Assembly: GCA_030040515.1 (NCBI GenBank)
Contig: JASHTO010000652.1
Location: forward strand, 1 to 5,134
DNA length: 5,134 nt
Reading direction: 5' to 3'
From: Terriglobia bacterium
GTDB lineage: Bacteria > Acidobacteriota > Terriglobia > UBA7540
Below are positions 1 to 5,134 of this stretch, piece after piece. Position 1 is the first letter of the stretch, and every line of letters begins with the position of its first letter. The notes beneath the pieces were generated by a model, which was not told where the DNA came from, searched no databases, and was given only the letters and a program-made list of their open reading frames with translations. A program made the translations under genes and the position numbers.

Positions 1-1
1 A

Positions 2-244
2 AAGCGGCATCCGCAGGTTCTGACCACAAGCCTTTCCCCTCAGGATGTGCAGTTGCAACTTGGCGCGGCTGGGATATCCACCACGGATTTCCGCGGAGGC
101 GAGCATTTGACCTGGGTGGGAACCGCGCACAAGCTCGTTGCTTCCTTCAATGATGGAAAACTCTATTGCCTGACGCTTGAAGACCGAACCGCCGGACACG
201 GCGTGATGGTCTATCAAACCCCGGACGCCTGGCATCCCTATTGA
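2..244 (+). CDS. C-terminal fragment of an unrecognised protein (5' end outside window)
   Basis: The frame is open from the left edge of the window and ends in TGA, giving the last 80 residues of a longer protein. An internal GTG at 47 could act as a start. However, the frame continues upstream in protein-like composition (KRHPQVLTTSLSPQDV), so truncation by the window edge is the better reading. The visible part is soluble and mixed in composition, with alternating hydrophobic stretches such as HLTWVGTAHKLVASF and KLYCLTL that suggest beta strands. It ends in an aromatic and proline-rich tail (YQTPDAWHPY). There is no membrane segment, cysteine cluster or catalytic motif that I can name. I do not recognise the family and assign no function. 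The next gene on the same strand starts 211 bases downstream, too far to argue for one operon. Confidence 0.55.
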   Translation, partial: KRHPQVLTTSLSPQDVQLQLGAAGISTTDFRGGEHLTWVGTAHKLVASFNDGKLYCLTLEDRTAGHGVMVYQTPDAWHPY

Positions 245-321
245 GATCATGCAGAAGGCAGCGGGCACAAAGGGCTTGGCCAAAGGTAACCGGGCAACGG
301 GTCTAAATTACATACCCGTCA

Positions 322-353
322 GGTGAACCCATCCTTTTTTCCATGGTTTCACC
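322..353. repeat. Imperfect 11-bp inverted repeat (hairpin) between two + strand genes
   Basis: The arms GGTGAACCCAT (322-332) and ATGGTTTCACC (343-353) pair at 10 of 11 positions; the mismatch is C328 with T347. The 10-base loop contains six T residues. It lies 78 bases after the stop of the upstream gene fragment and 103 bases before the next start. The T-run sits in the loop rather than after the stem, so this is not a textbook Rho-independent terminator on either strand. It could still be a transcript-end or mRNA-stabilising structure, or a palindromic protein-binding site. The rest of the 245-455 spacer shows only a minor 6-bp ACGGGT/ACCCGT pair just before it. Confidence 0.45.
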
Positions 354-455
354 GCTGATACCTTTCCACCTTGCGCCGAATTGCATTGAAAAGCAGCCGG
401 GTGTACGCTTCGGCCCTGCGAAAGTCTAGAACGCAAGTGCTGAGGTTGGACAACC

Positions 456-911
456 GTGGAGGTTTGGCCCAAAAACTTTCATTTAGGCGATTGGATAGGT
501 GTCGTCGCGGTGTTTGCGGCAATGGGGTTTGGACCGGCATTTCTTCGAATCGCTTACGCCTGCCACATGGTATTCGGGGTCGGGGCCATTTTTGCTTTCC
601 TCTGTTTCATATTTGTTGTGCCTATGCTGACCTTAATCGCGGGTCGGTACAAGTTCTGGGCTTGGCAATTGGCGATTATCTCCCTTGCAGTTACCGTAAT
701 TCAGGACAACTTTCGCCTGAACGCCGTGAACGCGTGGGAGGCTCCGCGCGTCGCATTTACGTTCTGGGCTGTGGGTACCTTGTTTTCCGCTCCATTACCG
801 GCTTACTTCTTCTTGCGACCAATGGCACCGCGCCAACGGCTCGTCTTCGCAATTGTCATCGTGTCTGTTTGCATCGTGATGTGGCTGGGGGTTGAGCGAA
901 TCACGGGCTAA
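456..911 (+). CDS. Small five-helix integral membrane protein, function unknown
   Basis: This ORF encodes 151 residues with about five predicted membrane helices: roughly residues 12-30, 36-62, 66-84, 99-120 and 128-146. Short loops carry arginine and lysine between them (R31, R64/K66, R87, R98, R121/R126/R128). The GTG at 456 is the first possible start, because an in-frame TGA lies at 441-443. A modest GAGG ribosome-binding sequence sits at 442-445, ten bases upstream. An internal ATG at 522 would delete half of the first helix and is less attractive. An overlapping frame from 371 to 895 is open too, but its product is arginine-rich and lacks protein character, whereas this frame is consistently hydrophobic. 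The region around R87 to R98 (FRLNAVNAWEAPR) is the longest hydrophilic loop. I recognise no family signature and infer only a location in the cytoplasmic membrane. The gene converges on the HD-GYP gene with 46 bases between stops. Confidence 0.6.
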   Translation: MEVWPKNFHLGDWIGVVAVFAAMGFGPAFLRIAYACHMVFGVGAIFAFLCFIFVVPMLTLIAGRYKFWAWQLAIISLAVTVIQDNFRLNAVNAWEAPRVAFTFWAVGTLFSAPLPAYFFLRPMAPRQRLVFAIVIVSVCIVMWLGVERITG

Positions 912-916
912 TGACC

Positions 917-947
917 TTGAGCAGCCTACCTCGTATACCTGCCTCAA
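917..947. terminator. Possible bidirectional hairpin between convergent genes
   Basis: TTGAGCAG (917-924) can pair with CTGCCTCAA (939-947), giving eight base pairs with one bulged C and a 14-base loop. It occupies most of the 46-base gap between the convergent stop codons at 911 and 958, which is where a shared terminator would be expected. There is no T-run on either side, so intrinsic termination is not supported by the sequence alone; position is the main argument. Confidence 0.25.
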
Positions 948-957
948 ACCGCTGACC

Positions 958-2898
958 TTAATCCTTTGCCGTCAGTTGATAAATCTTCGCTTCAGTGAAG
1001 AGATTGAACAGCACCGGATCGAGAAGTTTCGATTTCACTTCGTCGCCGATGATGGTGAGGGCGCGCTCCACAGGCACCGCGCGCTTGTAGGGGCGGTCGC
1101 GCGCCGTGAGCGCGTCGTAGATGTCGGAAATCGTCATCATTTTTGATTGAAAGGGTATATCTTCCGCCTTCATGTGGTAGGGATATCCCGAGCCGTCGAG
1201 TTTTTCGTGGTGCGCCCGCGCGATCTCGGGAATGCGCTTCAGTTCCTTGGTCCAGGGAATCTGGCTGAGGAACCGGAAGCTGTGGATGACGTGCGATTCG
1301 ATTTGCAGCCGCTCGTCGGGATTGAGGCTGCCCTTGGTGATGGAGAGGAGCTGCAATTCGTCTTGAGTGAGCAGCGGCTCCGACGGGCCGGAGGGATCCT
1401 GGAAACTCCAACCCGCGATCTGATGGAGGTTTTGGGAAGTCTTCTCCGGCAACACCGTCGGCTCATTGGCCTGAAGGATGTCCTGAAGGAATTCATCCAG
1501 GTGGGTCAACTCTCGATTCATGCCGCCTTCGATGAGGGAGAAGCATTCTTCGTAGCCCTGATTACCGTTGCGCAGCACGTGGTCAAGCTTTTTTCGGAAC
1601 GACTCCAGCTCCAGCGATTTGCGAATGTACTGGAAGCGTTTCTCAATGAGCTCAAGCTGTGGCGGGTAGAGCTTCTTGGCCTTTACCAGCACCTCTTCGC
1701 GCACGCCGACCTTGCCGAAATCGTGTAGGATCGACGCGTAACGAATCTCGCGAATGTCCTCGCGGGTGAAATGAATATCCTTGTAAGGACCGGAGTCGAG
1801 ACGGTCCACGGCTTCCGCCAGCGCCACGGTGAGCTTGGCGACGCGCTCCGAGTGTCCGAAGGTGGTGGGGTCTCGCGATTCAATGGCCGTCACCGAGGCG
1901 CGCACGAATCCTTCAAACAGCTTTTCAATGTCGCGGTAGAGCAGGTTGTTTTCCAGTGCCACCGCCGCCTGGCTGGCGAGCGACGAGGCCAGGTCCTGGC
2001 TCTGCTGGGAGAACGGGCACACTTCCTCCCTCACCATTTTGGGTGACGTCAACTTTGCCGCGGGATGCGTTTTGGAATTGATGAGTTGCAACACCCCAAT
2101 CACCTCGTCCTTCTGATTCTTCATGGGAAGAACCAGCATGGACTTGGTGCGATAGCCGAACTTGCGGTCGAAGTCCCGATTCAGCCGGAAAGGCAGGTTC
2201 CGGATGCGGTAAGCGTCCTTGATGTTCAGGATTTGTCCGGTGGCCGCCGCGTAGCCCGCGATGCTATGCGTGTCAATGGGCATGGTGAACTGGCGGAAGG
2301 GGACGGAATGGCTGTCATTCTGCGTGAGCTTGAAAACCAGGTGCTTGCCCGCGCCCTCTTCCTCCACCAGATAAAGCGAACCCGCGTCGGCGGAGGTGAT
2401 CTCGCGGCTCTTACTCAGGATCGATTCCAGCAAGGAATCGGTGTTGCGCTCGGTAGAAAGCGCCACGCCGATTTTGTTGAGTGTTTCAAGGTCGGAAACA
2501 GCCCGTTTCAACTCATTTCGTGTGCGGAGGTGCGCGTCCTGCGCGCGGAGGCTCTCAAATGCCTGCTCGACGGTCTTCTTCAGAACCAGGCCCGGCACCT
2601 CACAGGGAAGCACGGCAAAAATCTGCGATTGCAGTTTGGAGGGCGGGCGCGCCTTATCATTCAACAGGTAGATGATTCGCCAGGCGTCGGATTTCGGCGC
2701 CGCCGCGTGCAATCGATCCAGGTCGTCTTCGCTCGCGTGCGCCACCAGCACCGCGGGCAGTTTCCATTCCGGCAGGGCGCTGCCATTGCGCGGAATGGAA
2801 ATCAGCCGATACTGCTTGCTCAGGCGTCGCAGGCCCGCCTCAACGGTGCAAGGGTCGAAATAATAGAGGTTTAAGGGCATTGACTTGCAGCGTTCCAT
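958..2898 (-). CDS. GAF and HD-GYP domain protein with degenerate N-terminal receiver; probable cyclic-di-GMP phosphodiesterase
   Basis: A 646-residue soluble protein with three parts. Residues 7-115 follow a receiver-like strand/helix rhythm (LNLYYFD, AVLVAHA, RIIYLLND, IFAVLP) but lack the acceptor Asp and the conserved Lys. Residues about 136-318 form a GAF domain, ending in the usual signalling helix (LASQAAVALENNLLYRDIEKL). Residues about 330-640 form an HD-GYP domain: H349 in TFGHSERV, the H392-D393 pair with K396 in LHDFGKVGV, H536, H563-H564, the DGSGYP signature at 568-573, and D592 in SDIYDALTARDRPY. All main metal ligands are therefore present. HD-GYP enzymes hydrolyse c-di-GMP, so activity is inferred from the family. 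About 115 extra residues separate the HD pair from H536. The start is uncertain: the ATG at 2898 has GAGG 12 bases upstream, and an ATG at 2880 (codon 7, MPLNLYYFD) would fit the receiver-like beginning equally well. The gene stands alone, with no adjacent kinase or diguanylate cyclase. Confidence 0.93.
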   Translation of the reverse strand: MERCKSMPLNLYYFDPCTVEAGLRRLSKQYRLISIPRNGSALPEWKLPAVLVAHASEDDLDRLHAAAPKSDAWRIIYLLNDKARPPSKLQSQIFAVLPCEVPGLVLKKTVEQAFESLRAQDAHLRTRNELKRAVSDLETLNKIGVALSTERNTDSLLESILSKSREITSADAGSLYLVEEEGAGKHLVFKLTQNDSHSVPFRQFTMPIDTHSIAGYAAATGQILNIKDAYRIRNLPFRLNRDFDRKFGYRTKSMLVLPMKNQKDEVIGVLQLINSKTHPAAKLTSPKMVREEVCPFSQQSQDLASSLASQAAVALENNLLYRDIEKLFEGFVRASVTAIESRDPTTFGHSERVAKLTVALAEAVDRLDSGPYKDIHFTREDIREIRYASILHDFGKVGVREEVLVKAKKLYPPQLELIEKRFQYIRKSLELESFRKKLDHVLRNGNQGYEECFSLIEGGMNRELTHLDEFLQDILQANEPTVLPEKTSQNLHQIAGWSFQDPSGPSEPLLTQDELQLLSITKGSLNPDERLQIESHVIHSFRFLSQIPWTKELKRIPEIARAHHEKLDGSGYPYHMKAEDIPFQSKMMTISDIYDALTARDRPYKRAVPVERALTIIGDEVKSKLLDPVLFNLFTEAKIYQLTAKD

Positions 2899-3156
2899 CG
2901 GCCGGAGGAACCTCTGCGTTGCACCATCCGCTCAGGAGCAGGCTATCTCCCAGGCACGTGATCAAATGCGGATGTCTTTCCCGCCGCGCCTCCACATTCT
3001 AACACCTTAACACTGTGGCTGCGAGTTTATCTAACCCAAAGGGCTTATAACTCGAGCGGCAAATCAATTTGGTCAGTTTTCCAGGCATTGTTGCGACCGA
3101 CCGTTTGTCCGAAGCTTGTTCTCCGGTGTGCTCACCGAGTACTAGTCTCTTGCCGT

Positions 3157-3200
3157 ACCTCCGTGCCATGGCGAAGGCACCACCGTGCCATGGCGAAGGC
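3157..3200. repeat. 22-bp perfect-register tandem duplication, two copies
   Basis: Bases 3157-3178 and 3179-3200 are adjacent copies differing at one position (T3160 versus A3182). The identical core is CCGTGCCATGGCGAAGGC. Each unit contains the 8-base palindrome GCCATGGC. In the first unit GTGCC and GGCAC can also pair across eight bases. A 22-base period is close to two helical turns, so a protein bound to each unit would sit on the same face of the DNA. It could be a paired operator or a chance slippage duplication; the sequence alone does not decide. Confidence 0.75.
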
Positions 3201-3220
3201 CCTGTCGCGCCAGTTATGAT
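3191..3220 (+). promoter_or_regulatory. Weak candidate sigma-70 type promoter for the small membrane protein gene
   Basis: TATGAT at 3215-3220 matches five of six bases of the -10 consensus. The best -35 candidate is TGGCGA (3191-3196), 18 bases away and matching only three of six, so activator help would be needed. The second tandem-repeat unit overlaps this -35 position and the first lies just upstream. The resulting leader would be about 70 bases. Confidence 0.2.
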
Positions 3221-3288
3221 GCGCGTGTGTGAGCAGTAACCCTTGCAGCGGTTTTTGAATCTAAATAACCGGGTGAGGAAGGGAAAAG

Positions 3289-3294
3289 AAGGAG
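3289..3294 (+). promoter_or_regulatory. Shine-Dalgarno AAGGAG that questions the ATG start
   Basis: A strong AAGGAG abuts the ATG at 3295 with no spacer, which is too close for normal initiation there. It is nine bases from the in-frame GTG at 3304, a standard distance. A weaker AAGGG at 3279-3283 could serve the ATG at 11 bases. Confidence 0.45.
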
Positions 3295-3603
3295 ATGGAT
3301 GCTGTGTTAGGCGCAATTATCGTGACGATCTTTACTGGTTTCTTGAAGTTAGCGTTGCTGGCCGGAGCGGTTTTCTACGCGGCGCTGGTTTTGATGAGTT
3401 ACCAAACCGAGGGCATCAAGGCTCGTCCGCAGGTCGATTGGAACGATCCGCCGCACGCCGTTGAGCGTTTGTCCGTTTGGGCCGGCGTCGAAGCCCTGGT
3501 CTTTAGCATAAGAGTGGGCAAGAAGCTTTTCGAAATGCTGTCTGAAGCCTCGGCAGAGGTTGGCGAATGGTTCCTGAGCCACCGCCATCATGAATCGCAC
3601 TGA
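3295..3603 (+). CDS. Small single-anchor membrane protein, function unknown
   Basis: This ORF encodes 102 residues. Residues 4-35 form a long hydrophobic stretch interrupted by K18, either one long helix or a tight hairpin of two short ones. It is followed by a polar linker rich in proline and charge (TEGIKARPQVDWNDPPH) and a second region, about 55-95, that looks like an amphipathic helix (AVERLSVWAGVEALVF, then KKLFEMLSEASAEVGEWF). The protein ends in a histidine-rich tail (SHRHHESH). The start is given at the ATG, but the strong AAGGAG immediately before it favours initiation at GTG 3304 (codon 4), which would remove only MDA. The opposite strand is also open here (3349-3600), but it lacks a hydrophobic pattern and is treated as a shadow. 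I do not recognise the family. The gene is divergent from the HD-GYP gene and convergent with xerC, so neighbours give no functional hint. Confidence 0.65.
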   Translation: MDAVLGAIIVTIFTGFLKLALLAGAVFYAALVLMSYQTEGIKARPQVDWNDPPHAVERLSVWAGVEALVFSIRVGKKLFEMLSEASAEVGEWFLSHRHHESH

Positions 3604-3618
3604 GCAGGATTCGTAAGA

Positions 3619-3734
3619 AGGATTCAGGCCCTAGGATTCAGGATTCAGTAACCAAGGCGTTCCTGCATGCCGCAAGGACAACAACTTCCCGCGAACGGTC
3701 TGACCTTAATCATTGATCCTAGGTCCTGAATCCT
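3619..3734. repeat. REP/MITE-like inverted repeat with 19-base arms and AGGATTC heptamers
   Basis: The left arm (3619-3637) reads AGGATTCAGGCCCTAGGAT. The right arm (3716-3734) is its reverse complement with a single difference. The arms are separated by 78 bases. The heptamer AGGATTC occurs four times on the + strand (3606, 3619, 3633, 3640) and once inverted (3728-3734). The element fills nearly all of the gap between the convergent small membrane gene and xerC, and the right arm supplies the first two genomic bases of the xerC stop codon. No clear target-site duplication is visible. It may be a dispersed palindromic repeat, a non-autonomous mobile element remnant, or a long-range bidirectional terminator structure. 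Confidence 0.65.
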
Positions 3735-4647
3735 AAGCTTTCGGATGCGTCTTGTCGTAAACATCCATCAAGTGCTTGATGGAAACCTGCGTGTATTTTT
3801 GCGTGGTGGCCAGGCTGCGGTGGCCGAGCATTTCCTGAATGGCGCGCAAGTCGGCGCCTTCGGTGAGCAGGTGGGAGGCGAAGGCGTGGCGCATCGAGTG
3901 CGGGCTCACTTTCACCTGGGGCCCAAATGCCTTCACGTATTTCTTCAGCAGGCGATCGACGGAACGCGCGGTCAGGCGCTCGCCGCGCGCGTTCAAGAAG
4001 AGCGCCGTTTCGCCGCGCCGCTTTGCCTCCATCAAAATTCTCTCGCGCACCGGCAGGTAATCGTTCAGCGCCTGTGCCGCCTTTGAGCCGAAAGGCACGA
4101 TGCGCTCCTTGCGTCCCTTGCCGCGCACCAGCAGCATGCTGTCACCAAAGCTGACGTTGCGCAGGTCGAGGCCAGTCAGCTCGCTCACGCGCAGGCCGGA
4201 GGCGTAGAGTAATTCCAGGATGGCGCGGTCGCGGCGCATCATCGGCGCGCCCTCCGCCACGGCTTTGGCCACGCCGTCGAGAAACGTATTGATCTCCTCC
4301 TCCGTCATGATGCGCGGAAGTTTCTTTTCGAGCTTGGGGGTGGAAACCGTCGCCGCCGGATTCGCCCCCAGCACGCCATCCCGAGCCAGGAATTTGTAGA
4401 ACGCCCGCACGGCCGCCAGCTTTCGCCCGATCGACGATTTCTTTTTCTCGCGTTCGAAGAGATGCGCCAAAAAACCGCGAATGCGCAGCGCGTTGACAGT
4501 TTGCAAGTCAACGACCGCGTCAGGATTCCCGCCCTTCAGGTAATCGCGAAATTGCAAAAGGTCACTGTGATAGTTGCGTATCGTGTGCGGCGAGGCATTG
4601 CGCTCGTAGCGCAGGTAAGTCATGTAACGTTCGATTAGCTCGTCCAT
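3733..4647 (-). CDS. xerC: Tyrosine recombinase, XerC/XerD family
   Basis: The protein has 304 residues from the ATG at 4647, a normal length for Xer recombinases. An N-terminal SAM-like core-binding domain (about 1-85, with the typical YLRYERNASPHTIRNY opening) is followed by the catalytic domain. The full active site is present: R153 in ASGLRVSEL, K177 in RGKGRKER, H250 and R253 in SPHSMRHAFAS, H276 in MLGHRS, and nucleophile Y285 in TQKYTQV. These enzymes cut and rejoin DNA through a 3'-phosphotyrosine link. XerC and XerD resolve chromosome dimers at dif with FtsK. The standard length, standard ending (VYDKTHPKA) and non-phage context suggest the housekeeping enzyme rather than an integrase, but XerC and XerD cannot be separated with certainty from sequence reading alone. 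A TTG two codons upstream (4653) is an alternative start; neither start has a strong Shine-Dalgarno. The gene lies 15 bases downstream of a same-strand membrane protein gene and may be translated from their shared transcript. Confidence 0.93.
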   Translation of the reverse strand: MDELIERYMTYLRYERNASPHTIRNYHSDLLQFRDYLKGGNPDAVVDLQTVNALRIRGFLAHLFEREKKKSSIGRKLAAVRAFYKFLARDGVLGANPAATVSTPKLEKKLPRIMTEEEINTFLDGVAKAVAEGAPMMRRDRAILELLYASGLRVSELTGLDLRNVSFGDSMLLVRGKGRKERIVPFGSKAAQALNDYLPVRERILMEAKRRGETALFLNARGERLTARSVDRLLKKYVKAFGPQVKVSPHSMRHAFASHLLTEGADLRAIQEMLGHRSLATTQKYTQVSIKHLMDVYDKTHPKA

Positions 4648-4662
4648 GTTCAAACCGTGTCA

Positions 4663-5025
4663 CTAAACCCCAACCGCAGTGGTTACCCACAAGAAGAACC
4701 CCAAAATTCCGGCGACGCATACTGCAATTTGCACGCGCCCTTTGCCGCAGAGCCCTCCGGCGATGGTTGCCACAATGAGGCACCGAGCAATTCCCCAGAA
4801 GTGTTCATGCATTTTCCACGCCTCTGTTGTGTAGTGCATTTGTAGCCATACGACCCAACCCCAATACGTGAAAACGTTCAGAGTACCCGCGAGGAGGCCA
4901 ACTAACAGAAGGGTTCTGCGCCATTGTGGAAGCCGCTGCAGAGGAGCCCGAAGCCAGAACCACCACGCAATCCCCATTACGGCATGTGGCGTCAACAGCA
5001 AGATTAGGAAGATGACACTGAACAT
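4663..5025 (-). CDS. Four-helix integral membrane protein, function unknown, upstream of xerC
   Basis: This ORF encodes 120 residues with four likely membrane helices: about 2-25, 38-61, 77-93 and 99-118. Arginines cluster between helices 1 and 2 (R26, R31, R36, R37) and a basic loop (GKGR) lies between helices 3 and 4. By the positive-inside rule both loops are cytoplasmic and both termini face outward. The outer loop QMHYTTEAWKMHEHFW is rich in His, Trp and Tyr. The ATG at 5025 has an AGGGG ribosome-binding site five bases upstream (5031-5035), which supports this start. The stop lies 15 bases before the xerC ATG, so the two are probably co-transcribed. I recognise no named family. The high tryptophan content and regular helix pattern make a real gene likely. 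Confidence 0.7.
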   Translation of the reverse strand: MFSVIFLILLLTPHAVMGIAWWFWLRAPLQRLPQWRRTLLLVGLLAGTLNVFTYWGWVVWLQMHYTTEAWKMHEHFWGIARCLIVATIAGGLCGKGRVQIAVCVAGILGFFLWVTTAVGV

Positions 5026-5038
5026 CTAGACCCCTGCC

Positions 5039-5134
5039 TCACACCGGACCAGACTTGACGACGGGAGCCACATTTGCTTCCAACCAGCATGCAGAGTCCG
5101 CCAACGCTCTTTCACACTGTTTCTCTCGCCGCGC
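5039..5134 (-). CDS. Possible C-terminal tail of a gene entering from the right edge
   Basis: Reading leftward, the frame starting at the window edge is open for 31 codons and ends in TGA, 13 bases before the start of the four-helix protein gene. It begins ARREKQCERALADSACW and ends VVKSGPV. A second frame (5026-5133) is also open and ends in a TAG abutting that ATG, so which frame, if either, is coding cannot be decided from under 100 bases. Tight spacing to the downstream gene is the only positive argument for an operon member here. Confidence 0.25.
   Translation of the reverse strand, partial: ARREKQCERALADSACWLEANVAPVVKSGPV

Larger units (their letters stand above)
2899..3294. other. 396-base divergent intergenic spacer
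   Basis: This spacer separates the starts of the HD-GYP gene (leftward) and the small membrane protein gene (rightward), so it should hold promoters for both. Visible elements are a perfect 10-base palindrome GAGGAACCTC at 2905-2914 that includes the only SD-like GAGG of the leftward gene, a 5-bp hairpin CGGTG/CACCG at 3124-3137, the 22-bp tandem repeat at 3157-3200, and a TATGAT hexamer at 3215-3220. A leftward reading of TATAAG near 3045 could be a -10 element, but no good -35 lies at the right distance. A leftward open frame (2999-3316) crosses the region, but it runs antisense into the next gene, has low-complexity composition and reads like non-coding sequence. I see no tRNA or recognisable riboswitch. 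Confidence 0.5.

Noticed and set aside
371..895. 174-residue + frame overlapping the five-helix membrane gene
   Set aside because: The product is arginine-, serine- and glycine-rich with no coherent pattern, while the 456-911 frame is consistently membrane-like; only one of the two is likely real.
2065..2874. Long + strand open frames antisense to the HD-GYP gene (also 1147-1728 and 1771-2046)
   Set aside because: They mirror the codon structure of the clearly real minus-strand gene and show no motif or hydrophobic pattern of their own.
3243..3267. TTGCAG followed by TAAATA as a promoter for the small membrane gene
   Set aside because: The spacing of 13 bases is too short for a sigma-70 promoter, and no better -35 lies 16-18 bases upstream of TAAATA.
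2999..3316. 105-residue minus-strand ORF in the divergent spacer
   Set aside because: Its start lies inside the next gene's coding region, part of it is translated from the tandem repeat, and its composition does not look like a conserved protein.
626..3711. CTGACCTTAATC occurs three times (627-638, 952-963, 3700-3711)
   Set aside because: One copy is inside a coding region and another overlaps a stop codon; a repeated 12-mer is near chance expectation in 5 kb, although three copies is slightly unusual. There is no consistent placement.
3619..3734. Reading the inverted repeats as a CRISPR array or dif site
   Set aside because: There are only two arms in opposite orientation without spacer periodicity, and the sequence does not resemble the 28-base dif architecture.
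3733..4647. Reading the tyrosine recombinase as a phage or integron integrase marking a mobile island
   Set aside because: Length and motifs match housekeeping Xer proteins, and no attachment site, tRNA, cassette or phage gene is visible nearby.

Overview
The window is a stretch of ordinary-looking bacterial chromosome with moderate to moderately high GC content. It has one large signalling gene, one housekeeping recombinase gene and several small membrane proteins that I do not recognise. The style of the HD-GYP protein and of the XerC protein, plus many lineage-restricted small membrane ORFs, reminds me of Acidobacteriota. That is an impression from protein style, not a demonstrated placement.

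Layout, left to right. Bases 2-244 (+) hold the 3' end of an unrecognised gene that enters from outside the window. A spacer with a strong imperfect hairpin (322-353) leads to a five-helix membrane protein (456-911, +). That gene converges on a 646-residue cytoplasmic regulator (958-2898, -) built as degenerate receiver-like domain, GAF domain, then HD-GYP cyclic-di-GMP phosphodiesterase domain. A 396-base divergent spacer follows (2899-3294) and carries a 22-bp tandem duplication (3157-3200). It leads to a small single-anchor membrane protein (3295-3603, +).

This small gene converges on a full-length tyrosine recombinase of the XerC/XerD type (3733-4647, -). The 129-base gap between the two holds a pair of 19-base inverted arms and several copies of the heptamer AGGATTC. 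Upstream of xerC on the same strand lies a four-helix membrane protein (4663-5025, -), 15 bases away and probably co-transcribed. The right edge (5039-5134, -) may be the tail of another gene.

I see no rRNA, tRNA, CRISPR array, insertion sequence, phage gene or recognisable defence system. The HD-GYP protein probably acts in c-di-GMP turnover under control of a small-molecule or redox input through GAF. The Xer recombinase probably resolves chromosome dimers, although no dif-like site was recognised here. Nothing visible links the two. The features most worth a second look are a ~115-residue insertion inside the HD-GYP domain that appears to begin and end with duplicated copies of the same helix motif, the loss of receiver phosphorylation residues in the same protein, the MITE/REP-like inverted repeat beside xerC, and the same-face tandem repeat in the divergent spacer.
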